Assembly (NCBI GenBank): GCA_019309685.1
Contig: JAFDFT010000019.1
Coordinates: 1-14,504, forward strand
Reading direction: 5' to 3'
DNA: 14,504 bases
Origin: Deltaproteobacteria bacterium
GTDB lineage: Bacteria; Desulfobacterota; Desulfobacteria; Desulfobacterales; JAABPS01
Part shown: positions 1 to 8,400 of the stretch, piece after piece
How the letters are laid out: the number at the start of each line of letters is the position of its first letter
Numbering within the stretch: position 1 is the stretch's first letter
Notes under the pieces: generated by a model
What the model was told of the DNA's origin: nothing
What the model saw: only the letters and a program-made list of their open reading frames with translations
Databases searched by the model: none
Made by a program: the position numbers and the translations under genes

Positions 1-738
1 ACCAAGCAGTTCGGCAGGTTGGCCGCGATCGAGGATATTAACCTAAGTGTAAATGAAGGTGAAGTGCTGGGCATTGTTGGTACCAATGGATCGGGAAAAT
101 CAACACTGATCAATGTGATTACCAGTTATTATCGACCAACCAGCGGAACCATTTATTTTCAGGGCAAAAAAATCTCAGGATTGCGGCCAGACAAGATAGC
201 TGCCATGGGTGTTGCCAGGACATTTCAGTCCAACGTGCTTTTCGAGGGAGCCACGGTGCTGGAAAGCGTGATGGTGAGTTCATATTTGCAGTACAAGACC
301 AATAACTGGCAGTCTTTTTTTCGGACCAAAGCTTATAGAGATGAATATGAAGAGATAGTGGGCAAGGCTCTTGATTTATTGAAAATGCTTGAATTATTCA
401 ATGACACTTTTTTGCCGGCTTCTGGTCTTTCACATGGTTATCAGCGGATGCTGGGGATCGCCATTGCCCTGGCATCAGGTCCAAAGGTATTGCTCCTTGA
501 TGAACCCACCACGGGCATGAACCATGAGGAAGCCATGTTTGTAGTTGAAAATATCAAGAAGATCAGCGAAACGGGCGTTACTGTGATATTAATTGAGCAT
601 AATATGAAGGTGATTTTAAATTTGGCGACTCGGGTGACGGTCCTGAACTTCGGAAACAAGATTGCCGAGGGAAAACCTGAGGAAGTGATGAATAATCAGG
701 AGGTCATTGAAGCGTACTTAGGTACGGAAACAATATAA
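1..738 (+). CDS. livG: LivG-type ABC transporter ATP-binding protein, 5' truncated by window edge
   Basis: Cytoplasmic ATPase subunit of a branched-chain amino acid (HAAT family) importer; it would pair with LivF and power the LivHM permeases. The frame is open from base 1 and 245 codons are visible. The first residues (TKQFGRLAAIEDINL) match the usual start of the domain, so only about 10 N-terminal residues are probably missing; the TTG at 19 is not the real start. Visible motifs: Walker A GTNGSGKST (visible residues 27-35), a Q-loop in RTFQSNVLF, an ABC signature LSHGYQR, Walker B VLLLDEPTTGM, and the switch histidine in LIEHNM. The long region between Walker A and the signature is typical of LivG. 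The livF gene follows on the same strand, but 260 bp away instead of the usual few bases, because a palindromic repeat lies between. The substrate could also be an amide, urea or another LIV-type ligand. Confidence 0.9.
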   Translation, partial: TKQFGRLAAIEDINLSVNEGEVLGIVGTNGSGKSTLINVITSYYRPTSGTIYFQGKKISGLRPDKIAAMGVARTFQSNVLFEGATVLESVMVSSYLQYKTNNWQSFFRTKAYRDEYEEIVGKALDLLKMLELFNDTFLPASGLSHGYQRMLGIAIALASGPKVLLLDEPTTGMNHEEAMFVVENIKKISETGVTVILIEHNMKVILNLATRVTVLNFGNKIAEGKPEEVMNNQEVIEAYLGTETI

Positions 739-740
739 AT

Positions 741-883
741 AGTGCCCAGCCATAAATTGCTATTTTGCCCGATTCCCTTGTCAGGCTCAAATTTTAATCC
801 TCGAAATACTTTATGTATTCCTCTGGTTAAAATTTTCGCCTTCCTTGGACTCGAACAAAATATATAATTTCTGGAAGGGCACT
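741..883. repeat. 143-bp imperfect palindrome between livG and livF
   Basis: The segment folds back on itself over its whole length around a centre at 812. The outer ends are AGTGCCC (741-747) and GGGCACT (877-883). Inner matching blocks include TATTTTG, AAATTTTAA against TTAAAATTT, and a centre of AATAC-TTTAT-GTATT (805-819). The two arms agree at most but not all positions, so as RNA it would form one long, bulged hairpin. It starts 3 bases after the livG stop codon. It has no coding content: the short reverse frame across it has no family features. Its form suits a small non-autonomous mobile repeat (MITE or REP-like) or a transcript-stabilising or attenuating hairpin. Confidence 0.75.
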
Positions 884-998
884 CAATAGTTTTCTTCACT
901 GAATTGCTTTAGCTTCTTAACCTTGATAAACATGTGTTATTGGAAAATGTAACGTATACTTTATTAAATTTATTCTATTTATGGATGGGTACTAACTA

Positions 999-1709
999 AT
1001 GCTAGAACTGAAAAATATATGGGTGTATTATGATAAGAATCCGGCGGTAAGGAATTTGTCCTTAACCGTAAATAAAGGAGACTTTATCACCATTTTGGGT
1101 GCGAACGGAGCCGGAAAGTCAACCACACTGAACGCTATCAGTGGTATTGCAAAAGTTAAAAAAGGAAAGGGTGAGATTTATTTCAAAGGAAAAAAGATCA
1201 ACGGGTTAAAGCCCCCAAAAATTGCTGCCATGGGTATTATTCAGGTTCCTGAAGGCAGAAAGCTCTGGCCGCTTCTTACTGTTCAGGAAAACTTAAAGCT
1301 GGGCGCTTACCTGCAAAAAGACAAGCAAAAAATTAAACAGAACATGGAGAAAGTACTGACCCTCTTTCCTGACCTTAAGGACAAGCTATACGCCAAGGGT
1401 AGAATGCTGAGCGGCGGTCAGCAGCAGATGGCTGCCATTGCCAGGGGGTTAATGGCAAATCCCGAAGTACTTTTATTTGATGAGCCTTCATTGGGGCTAA
1501 GTCCAATATTGCGTCAGCATCTGGCTGAGATTATCAAAGAGATTAGTAAAGAGGGGACCACAGTCGTGCTTGTAGAGCAGAACGCACGCCTTGGCCTCAT
1601 GCTTGCGACATACGGATATGTTATCGAAAACGGTGAACTGACATTGCAGGGCAAGACGTCGGACCTGCTAAATGATGAAAACGTTAAAAAGGCGTATCTC
1701 GGCGTTTAG
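999..1709 (+). CDS. livF: LivF-type ABC transporter ATP-binding protein
   Basis: Second cytoplasmic ATPase of a branched-chain amino acid type importer, 236 aa, the usual LivF length. Motifs: Walker A GANGAGKST (residues 34-42), the LivF-typical stretch VPEGRKLWPLLTVQENL (83-99), ABC signature LSGGQQQ (137-143), Walker B VLLFDEPSLGLSP (157-169), and LVEQNA (191-196), in which Gln replaces the switch His as is normal for LivF. The ATG at 999 is chosen because the preceding in-frame ATG at 982 meets a stop four codons later and because MLELKNIWVYY is the standard domain start. The ribosome site is weak (GGATGGG at 983-989). It should function with the upstream livG, although the 143-bp palindrome between them may change relative expression. 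The permease and binding-protein genes are outside the window, probably upstream of livG. Confidence 0.93.
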   Translation: MLELKNIWVYYDKNPAVRNLSLTVNKGDFITILGANGAGKSTTLNAISGIAKVKKGKGEIYFKGKKINGLKPPKIAAMGIIQVPEGRKLWPLLTVQENLKLGAYLQKDKQKIKQNMEKVLTLFPDLKDKLYAKGRMLSGGQQQMAAIARGLMANPEVLLFDEPSLGLSPILRQHLAEIIKEISKEGTTVVLVEQNARLGLMLATYGYVIENGELTLQGKTSDLLNDENVKKAYLGV

Positions 1710-1746
1710 AATAGTGGGTCTTTTGTCAACAAATTCAAAGATAAAA

Positions 1747-3174
1747 TCAAATACTTCTCCACGAGTTAACTTCTTGGGGCACCGGCCAAATCTTTTCAGA
1801 ACATATCAGACGGGTGCTTTTTCGAAATCCCATATTTACGGGTAGAAAAAAGAACGGACGGATGCGGGGCTTTTTTAGAATTCTGCTGTATATACCTTTC
1901 CATGAATAAATTCTTTTCCACACACTCCGCATGCCCAGATGAAGCTGCCTGGGCGTCATATTTTGTGGGTAAAACGTAACAGTACCGTGGTCATAGTCCC
2001 GCCAGTTTTTACTGAAAATTCTGTTTTGCGCGACCATCTGTTGACAGACTTTCGTTCCTGGCAAAGGCGTAAGAATTAGTGTAAAAGCGGTTTCAAGGCG
2101 GTTTTGAATGGCAAAGTCAACAATGTGATCAAAGACTTCAAGTGTATCTTCATCAAACCCGACCATAAATGTTCCCATGATTCCAATTTCCCGATCATGA
2201 AGCGCTTTGATACAATCTGTGTACTCTTTGGTGATATTCGGTGATTTGTGCATTTTGTCTACAACCGACTGTGAAAGAGATTCGAATCCGATATTTACCG
2301 CCATGCAGCCTGATTCCGCTAACAGGTCGAGCATGGACTCATCACGGAAGAGATTGAAACTCGTATGACCGTACCAACGTATATCACATTCTTTAAACAC
2401 CTCTAAAATCTTTCGCGCGTGAGCGGGTTCTGACATTAAGTTGGAATCCATTACATACAGAAGGCGTCTTTCAATAAAGTATGGAATATCCGGATGCCAG
2501 TTCGTTGCCAGCCAGTTCTTCCACTTTGCCTGGGGCGGCCTGGGGCCGAATATGTCCATCAATTCTTTTTTGACGGCTTCAGGCGGGCGCACCCTGAATG
2601 TATTGCCGAAGAAATTTTGAACCGCACAGAAATGACATCCCACAGGACAACCTCGGGTTGTTTCGATAATTTGTCCCGGATGATAGAATTTATCACTAAA
2701 AAGATCCCGCCGGATAGGGGGAAGTTTTGAAAGGTCTACTTCAGTTCCGTAATACTTTTTCTTTAATATGCCTTTGGTGAAATCTTTTAATATTTCTTCC
2801 CAAACGGATTCACCTTCGCCAATGATGACGGCATCGGCGTATTTTAAGGCTTCTTCGGGCATTTCGGTGACGTGCATACCGCCGAGTATAACTTTTGTTC
2901 CCCGGGCGTGTAGTTGCTCTGCAATCTTGTACACACTTGGCATGTGGTGTGTTTGACCCACAATTAACGCCAGGTCACAAGGTGTTTCATAAGGAATCGG
3001 CTCGTTCGCGCCGTCTATAAGGCGGATATTAAAATTTTCTGGTGTCAGAGCGGCAATCATGGCAAGACTGATGGCAGGATATCCCATGAGAGGCAGTTTG
3101 ATTCCAAATGCTTTGTTCCGCTTAGCAGAATCCATGGCTGGGGCGATGAGAAACAGGCTGTATTGAGCATCCAT
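1747..3174 (-). CDS. B12-binding-domain radical SAM protein, substrate unknown
   Basis: 475-aa cytoplasmic enzyme with the layout of class B radical SAM proteins such as the BchE/HpnP/HpnJ group. Residues about 5-130 form a cobalamin-binding-like Rossmann fold, with GGMHVTEMPEEAL (98-110) and DAVIIGEGES (114-123). The canonical DxHxxG cobalamin histidine motif is not obvious, which is common in this family. The radical SAM core begins at ETTRGCPVGCHFC, with C176, C180 and C183 as the CxxxCxxC ligands for the 4Fe-4S cluster. A stretch at about 211-238 (PRPPQAKWKNW...) looks like an insertion between core strands. The C-terminal 90 residues, with NMTPRQL, form the usual helical tail. The gene is convergent with livF (37-bp gap) and divergent from the solute-binding gene. 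The start ATG has no good Shine-Dalgarno sequence. Reactions in this family include methylation and ring or tail formation; this one cannot be specified from sequence alone. Confidence 0.85.
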   Translation of the reverse strand: MDAQYSLFLIAPAMDSAKRNKAFGIKLPLMGYPAISLAMIAALTPENFNIRLIDGANEPIPYETPCDLALIVGQTHHMPSVYKIAEQLHARGTKVILGGMHVTEMPEEALKYADAVIIGEGESVWEEILKDFTKGILKKKYYGTEVDLSKLPPIRRDLFSDKFYHPGQIIETTRGCPVGCHFCAVQNFFGNTFRVRPPEAVKKELMDIFGPRPPQAKWKNWLATNWHPDIPYFIERRLLYVMDSNLMSEPAHARKILEVFKECDIRWYGHTSFNLFRDESMLDLLAESGCMAVNIGFESLSQSVVDKMHKSPNITKEYTDCIKALHDREIGIMGTFMVGFDEDTLEVFDHIVDFAIQNRLETAFTLILTPLPGTKVCQQMVAQNRIFSKNWRDYDHGTVTFYPQNMTPRQLHLGMRSVWKRIYSWKGIYSRILKKPRIRPFFFLPVNMGFRKSTRLICSEKIWPVPQEVNSWRSI

Positions 3175-3402
3175 AAAGAAATATTGCCTAGCTATTGTCT
3201 GTTTTTTAAAAAGGAAAATAAAAAAGCAAAATACACTGAAATTGAAATCCTGAGCAACCGTTTTTAAAAATAATCTTGATTCAAGGGTAGATCGTTATTT
3301 GGGATTTAATTTTGTGTCTTCTATCACAATGATTTAAGTGTAGCAAGAGAAGCGGATATGTTCCAGAAAACGAACATTATACATATAAATATGGAGTGAC
3401 AC

Positions 3403-3418
3403 ATCATTTACAAATGAT
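3403..3418. promoter_or_regulatory. Palindrome, candidate activator or repressor site
   Basis: ATCATTT-AC-AAATGAT is a perfect inverted repeat with 7-bp arms. It lies about 180 bp upstream of the candidate sigma-54 promoter, the distance at which enhancer-binding activators usually sit. The binding protein is unknown; AT-rich palindromes can also occur by chance in such a region. Confidence 0.35.
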
Positions 3419-3580
3419 TTTATTGTAACTCAAATGCGTTTATCGAGTATATCTATTTTTTCAAAGTTCTATCCATTCAAGATATGCATAACCTCCAATA
3501 TGCAGAGAACATACACTATTGTCTTCCCGGTCACAAACATTTCACTCCGCAATGGGTGCATATATTTTGTTTAGGAGAAA

Positions 3581-3596
3581 TGGTACAAATATTGCA
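3581..3596 (+). promoter_or_regulatory. Candidate sigma-54 (RpoN) promoter of the solute-binding gene
   Basis: TGGTACAAATATTGCA matches the -24/-12 consensus TGGCACR-N4-TTGCW at every defined position except one (T for C at the fourth base). The diagnostic GG and GC pairs are separated by exactly 10 bases. Transcription would start near 3607 and give a leader of about 50 bases before the ATG at 3660. If real, expression needs an AAA+ enhancer-binding activator. Confidence 0.6.
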
Positions 3597-3645
3597 TTAA
3601 ATTGGAGGATTTGTAGATAAGCAATTCAGGTAAATATTTTAAAAC

Positions 3646-3651
3646 AGGAGG
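3646..3651 (+). promoter_or_regulatory. Strong ribosome binding site (AGGAGG)
   Basis: A full AGGAGG sits 8 bases before the ATG at 3660. It fixes that start codon and suggests efficient translation of the solute-binding protein. Confidence 0.8.
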
Positions 3652-3659
3652 ACAGTAGT

Positions 3660-5249
3660 ATGCACGTATCATTTAGTTGTAAAACATTTAGCAGTTTGAT
3701 TTTTTTCCTTATTTTTGCAGCAACAGCCGTTTTTGCCGGTGCTGACGATGTTGTCACGGTTGCGATTGAATATGATCTGGGTACGGTAAATACGCTGGAA
3801 ACGAAAACCGGGACCGATCTTATCCTGACTCACATGCACGAACAATTAATATCCTCTGATCCTGTTACCGGGGAAGAAATGCCAAATTTTGCGGAAACCA
3901 TAAAGGTTATGCCAAACGGAAAGGATATTAAGATTCGTCTCAGAAAGGGCCATCTGTTTCACACAGGCGATCCGGTAACGGCCCATGACGTGAAATGGAC
4001 ATACGAGCAGGCGGTTGCTCCTGAAAACGCCCATCTTTATGCCGGTATGGTGGACGAAATAGAAGATATTGAGGTTATTGATAATCATACCATCGTTTTT
4101 CATTTTTATGAAAAATACGCGCCGTGGCGGTCGGTGATGGGAATAGGGATTTGCTCAAAAAAGTACTTCGAAAAAGTGGGAAGGGATGTATTTCGCACAC
4201 AGCCTGTGGGCAGCGGACCGTTTCGATTTGTATCAAGAGATATTGGTAACAACCTTATTTTGGAAGCCTATGACGGTTATACATACAGAGAACATATTTA
4301 TAACCCGGCTAGAACAAAAATAGTCAAGCCAAATGCTTTGAAAAAAAAGGTGGATTTCAAGAAGCTCAGACTGCTCAGTATTCCGGATTCAGTGACACGC
4401 TTTGCCATGCTGGAGGCCGGAGAAGTGGATTTAATTTATAATATTTTACCTCAACATGTCAAACGGCTTGAAGCTAAAGGAAATATAAAGGTGAAGAAAT
4501 CATCCAAGGTACCAAGCTTCTTTGCTATGGCTATTAGTCCGGTACAGTATCCCATCATGAAAGATGTAAAATTTGTAACGGGGATCAACTATGCCATCAA
4601 TCGCCAGGAAATAATCGACAGGATCTATTTGGGAGAAGGATACCCCCTCTACATGTATGCCGGCAAAACGGAACTTGGCTATGATCCAACTGTAAAATTT
4701 GAATTTAACTCTGATAAAGCCCGAAAATTGATTAAAGAATCAACATATAAACCAGAAGAAGTGATAATTATTACCTATAACAGCGGTGTTCCAAATTCCA
4801 GATTGGTTGCGGAGATCCTCCAAAAATACCTGAATGACGTGGGGATTCAGATAAAGATCCAGGAAATTGAATATGGTACCTTTTCAACGTATGTAAGAAA
4901 CAGGGATAAACGGGTCGGCCATATGGCGATGTATGCATGGCATGGAGCCAGAGATCCTCACATGCGTATTGTGCTGACCCAGCCGGGCGACAGTATTTAT
5001 TCAACGAATCCTGACAGGCCAAACCAGGGTAAGTTAGACAAACTCATCCTGGCACAATCCATGGAAACCAATGAAAAAAAGCGCCTGGTGATTTTGAAGA
5101 AAATTCATATAATATTAAATGAAGAACCAAGCAGCATATCGCTATTCGGGTTGAACCAGATTTACGCCATGAACGACCGGATCGATTATACATGGCCAAC
5201 GGGTTCGGGATATATTATTAATATGCATCAAATAAAGATCGTAAAGTGA
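3660..5249 (+). CDS. Periplasmic ABC solute-binding protein, family 5 (peptide/nickel type)
   Basis: 529-aa exported receptor of the SBP_bac_5 (DppA/OppA/NikA) family, which captures peptides, nickel chelates or other solutes in the periplasm. Residues 1-26 are a signal peptide: a short N-terminus, the hydrophobic stretch SSLIFFLIFAATAVF, and a VFA|G signal peptidase I site. There is no lipobox at that site. Family features: the N-terminal strand DVVTVAIEYDLGTVNTLET, FHTGDPVTAHDVKWTYE (100-116), the signature PVGSGPF (182-188), MLEAGEVDLIY, and the C-terminal lobe with AINRQEIIDRIYLGEG. Its length is normal for the family. No permease or ATPase of the Dpp type is adjacent, so it is an orphan receptor here. 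It may serve a transporter encoded elsewhere or feed a signalling system. It has its own candidate sigma-54 promoter and a downstream hairpin, so it is probably monocistronic. The ligand cannot be predicted. Confidence 0.87.
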   Translation: MHVSFSCKTFSSLIFFLIFAATAVFAGADDVVTVAIEYDLGTVNTLETKTGTDLILTHMHEQLISSDPVTGEEMPNFAETIKVMPNGKDIKIRLRKGHLFHTGDPVTAHDVKWTYEQAVAPENAHLYAGMVDEIEDIEVIDNHTIVFHFYEKYAPWRSVMGIGICSKKYFEKVGRDVFRTQPVGSGPFRFVSRDIGNNLILEAYDGYTYREHIYNPARTKIVKPNALKKKVDFKKLRLLSIPDSVTRFAMLEAGEVDLIYNILPQHVKRLEAKGNIKVKKSSKVPSFFAMAISPVQYPIMKDVKFVTGINYAINRQEIIDRIYLGEGYPLYMYAGKTELGYDPTVKFEFNSDKARKLIKESTYKPEEVIIITYNSGVPNSRLVAEILQKYLNDVGIQIKIQEIEYGTFSTYVRNRDKRVGHMAMYAWHGARDPHMRIVLTQPGDSIYSTNPDRPNQGKLDKLILAQSMETNEKKRLVILKKIHIILNEEPSSISLFGLNQIYAMNDRIDYTWPTGSGYIINMHQIKIVK

Positions 5250-5301
5250 AGTAACATTTTGAAAAGATAGTTTGAAATTCGATTTTTATTGAGAATGGGA
5301 A

Positions 5302-5332
5302 AAGTGATTCCCGCATATCGCGGGAATCACTT
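5302..5332. terminator. Strong hairpin between convergent genes, probable bidirectional terminator
   Basis: A perfect 13-bp inverted repeat, AAGTGATTCCCGC and GCGGGAATCACTT, encloses the 5-base loop ATATC. On the plus strand it is followed by an AT-rich stretch (AATTATTTAAATAATATT) rather than a clean T-run. It lies 53 bp past the solute-binding gene stop and 109 bp past the dnaE2 stop on the other strand, so it can end both transcripts. Confidence 0.7.
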
Positions 5333-5440
5333 AATTATTTAAATAATATTGGGGTGCCTATTTTTTCAAGGCTATATCCATTTATAAACAGCCATCCTCT
5401 TCGAACAACCAGTATTCTGAATCGGCTCGCTTAAATGAAT

Positions 5441-8400
5441 TCAAATTTTTGGAATCGGCTTTACATGATCAACGGTCAGGGTGATCGCGCCGAAGTCTTC
5501 ATCCACCATGCCGCTTAACAGAAATGGCCGGTTTTTGTCTAAAAGTGAACAGAAGTGCCGATATGTTTTCGGGAAAAAGGTAGTCTCGATCTGACCTGTT
5601 TCGTCTTCAAATGTCAGAAACTCCATGGGTTCTCCATGTTTTGTATGAACGACTTTTCCGGTGACAAGCAATCCGGCAACACGGACCCGTTTATTGACAA
5701 AGCGGGGCATATCCTTTGCTTTTGTAATGTTTTGATTTTTTAAAACATCAGTGTAAAGTGTCATGGGATGCTGACCGCACAAGAAACCCAGGGCGGTAAA
5801 TTCATGTCTGAGACGGCGGCACGTATCTTCAGGCGGAAACGATGGTGTGTCAACATCCGTATTTTTTGAGAATAACCCTGAAGTGTCCGATCCTTTTCGT
5901 TGTGAAGTGTGCTGGTATGCCAGTTCCCATAAAAGAAAATGTCTGCTTTCACCCGTATGCAGGGAGTCCAGGGCGCCTGCGTGAACCAGGGAACGTGCCT
6001 CCTGTTCATTGGGCTGTGCTTTTGTGAGAAAGTCCGAGATGCTTTGATAGTGCCCTGTTTTTCTCTGCGTTACGATTATATGAATGGTGTTTGCACTTAA
6101 ATGCTTTATGGCTTGCAGGCCTACCCGGATGGTGCGCCCTTCTCCCTTCCAAAGAATGTCGCTTTGATTGATATCCGGCGGCAGAATAGCAAGTCCCAGC
6201 CGGCGGGCTTCGGAGACATAGGCGAATGTGCTGTAAAAGCCGCCCTGGTTGCTGATGACGGCCGCCATGAATTCCGCGGGGAAATGGGTTTTTAAATAGG
6301 CGGCCTGAAAAGAGACTTTTGCGTAGCTGGCGCTGTGGGGTTTACAAAAAGAATAACCGCTAAAGCTCATCATCATGTCCCAGATCGCTTCGATCTGTTT
6401 ATCGCTTACACCCCGTGCGCGGGCGCCGGAAGTGAACCGTTCTTTGTAGTTATACATTTTAAGTTCCCTATCTTTTCTGGACATAACCTTGCGAAGGCCA
6501 TCCGCCTCTGTGTGTGAAAAACCGGCCAACGCAACTGCGACACGGGATACATCTTCCTGATAGACCATAATTCCGTATGTTTCTTCCAGAACGTCAGCAA
6601 GTAGCGGATGGATTGGATCCCAGCTTCCGCCATGAAGGCGGCGGATATACTCTCGAATAAATTCATTTGCCGCAGGCCGGATGATACTGCTGTGAATGAC
6701 AAGGTGCTCAAAATCACCGACCCGTGTCTTCTTCTGAAGCAGTCTCATGGCAGGACTTTCAATGTAAAAACATCCCATCGTTTGACCCCTGGCAATACTA
6801 TTTTGTGTGGCCGTGTCGTTTTCAGGCTCCCACTTTTGTTCATCGAATAAGATGTTGTTGCTGCGGATATTTGAGACAGCATCACGGATCACACCCAGGC
6901 TCCGATTTCCCAAGAGATCAATTTTAACCAGCCCAGCGTCTTCTGTATTGTCTTTTTCCCACTGGATGACGGGAACGCCTTTGGGCGTGGGTTCGACAGG
7001 GACATAGACGTCGATAGGGTTTGGGGTAATTATCACGCCACCGGGATGAACGGAGATGTATCGGGGCAGGCCGATGATCCGCTGAGCCATATGGATGATG
7101 CGTGGCCATGGCTCCGAAAAATCGGATTCTTTCAGTTCCGGCATTTTGCGAAGATGTGACAGCAGTGCCTCATTGTCTGAAGACTTGTGCCAGAACCATG
7201 GGAGTCGTTTGGAGATGCTGCCGATTTCATGATCCGTCAGCCCGAAGACCTTGGCCACCTCCCGGATGGCCATTCGCGGCTGAAACGTTACGTGATTGCA
7301 GACCAACGCCGCGTGTCCGTGGTATTGTTTCAGCACAGTGTTTAAAACATCGTCCCTTTCATCCCACGCGAAATCAATGTCAATATCCGGCGGATCCAGG
7401 CGGCCGGGGTTTAAAAACCGCTCAAAGTACAGGTTATGTTTGACCGGGCACACATTGGTGATGCCAAGGCAGTAGGATACCAGCGAAGCAGCCCCGCTTC
7501 CCCTGCCGCAGATACGGGGACTGGCGGATACAATGTCACGAACCACGAGAAAATAGGAGGAAAAATCCATTTGATCGATGATTTGCAGTTCATGCTCGAG
7601 GCGGTTGACAACTATTTCGGATAGATCATCTCCGTAACGCATGCGCGCGCCTTTGTAAGAGGCCTGGCGCAGCATTTTGCCTGGGGATTCACCCGAAGGA
7701 CTTTCCCATGGGGGAAGTATCAGCCCGTTCGCGGGTTTTTTGAATGTTAGGCGCTCCGCGATAGCCTCTGTGTTTTTTATTGCATCCGGCCAGATATCAA
7801 ATCGTTTCTTGTATTCCAAAGGAGACGCCAGCCAGGAATTTTTTGGGGCCTTTTCTTTTTCAGGAAGTTTTGACAAAGACGTGTTTAGATCAATGGCGCG
7901 GAGCATGCAGTGCCGATCACTATCGTCAGGTTCGAGAAAAAAACTGCCGGGTGTCGCGACAACAGGAATATTGAGCTTTCGGGCGACGCGCCGCAGTTCA
8001 AAGGAGTGTTTATCCGGCTTGCGCGGTAGAGCCGCTGCGATCGCCACACTTGCATTGCGCCAGTATGTTAAAAGCGAAACAGATCGGGTCAGTACGACCA
8101 TCCCCTTTGAATAGTCAGGAAGGACGGACATGAGATCAAACGGCTCATCGGTTTTTTGGTGGCGGCGTGTGATCAGACGGCAGAGGTTCTGATAGCCGGT
8201 TTTATTTTCAACCAGGCATACCGCGCGAAGACCGGAAGCGGGATCGGTAATCTCTGAACCGATAATGGGGGAGATATTTTCTTTTTCGCAGCTTTTTAAA
8301 AACGGCCACAGCCCGTAAAGATTGTTTGTGTCTGTGAGGGCAAGCTGTTTGTAACCAAGGCGTTTGGCTGCCTTGCAGATGTTCTCCGGAGAAGAGGTTC

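Larger units (their letters stand above)
3175..3659. other. 485-bp AT-rich divergent intergenic region
   Basis: No convincing gene is present. The region separates the leftward radical SAM gene from the rightward solute-binding gene and holds their regulatory signals. Listed separately are a 16-bp palindrome at 3403-3418, a sigma-54 type promoter at 3581-3596 and a strong ribosome site at 3646-3651. A 25-base segment (3453-3477) recurs with 22 of 25 matches at 5358-5382, on the far side of the solute-binding gene. No clear sigma-70 promoter for the leftward gene was recognised. Confidence 0.6.

Noticed and set aside
19..21. TTG at 19 as the livG start
   Set aside because: The frame is open to base 1 and residues before the TTG match the normal LivG N-terminus, so the gene is cut by the window edge.
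696..899. 67-codon reverse frame between livG and livF
   Set aside because: It lies almost wholly inside the palindromic repeat and shows no protein family features.
7102..8114. Plus-strand frames opposite dnaE2, for example 113 and 145 codons
   Set aside because: They are antisense shadows of the strongly supported dnaE2 gene and have no ribosome sites or known domains.
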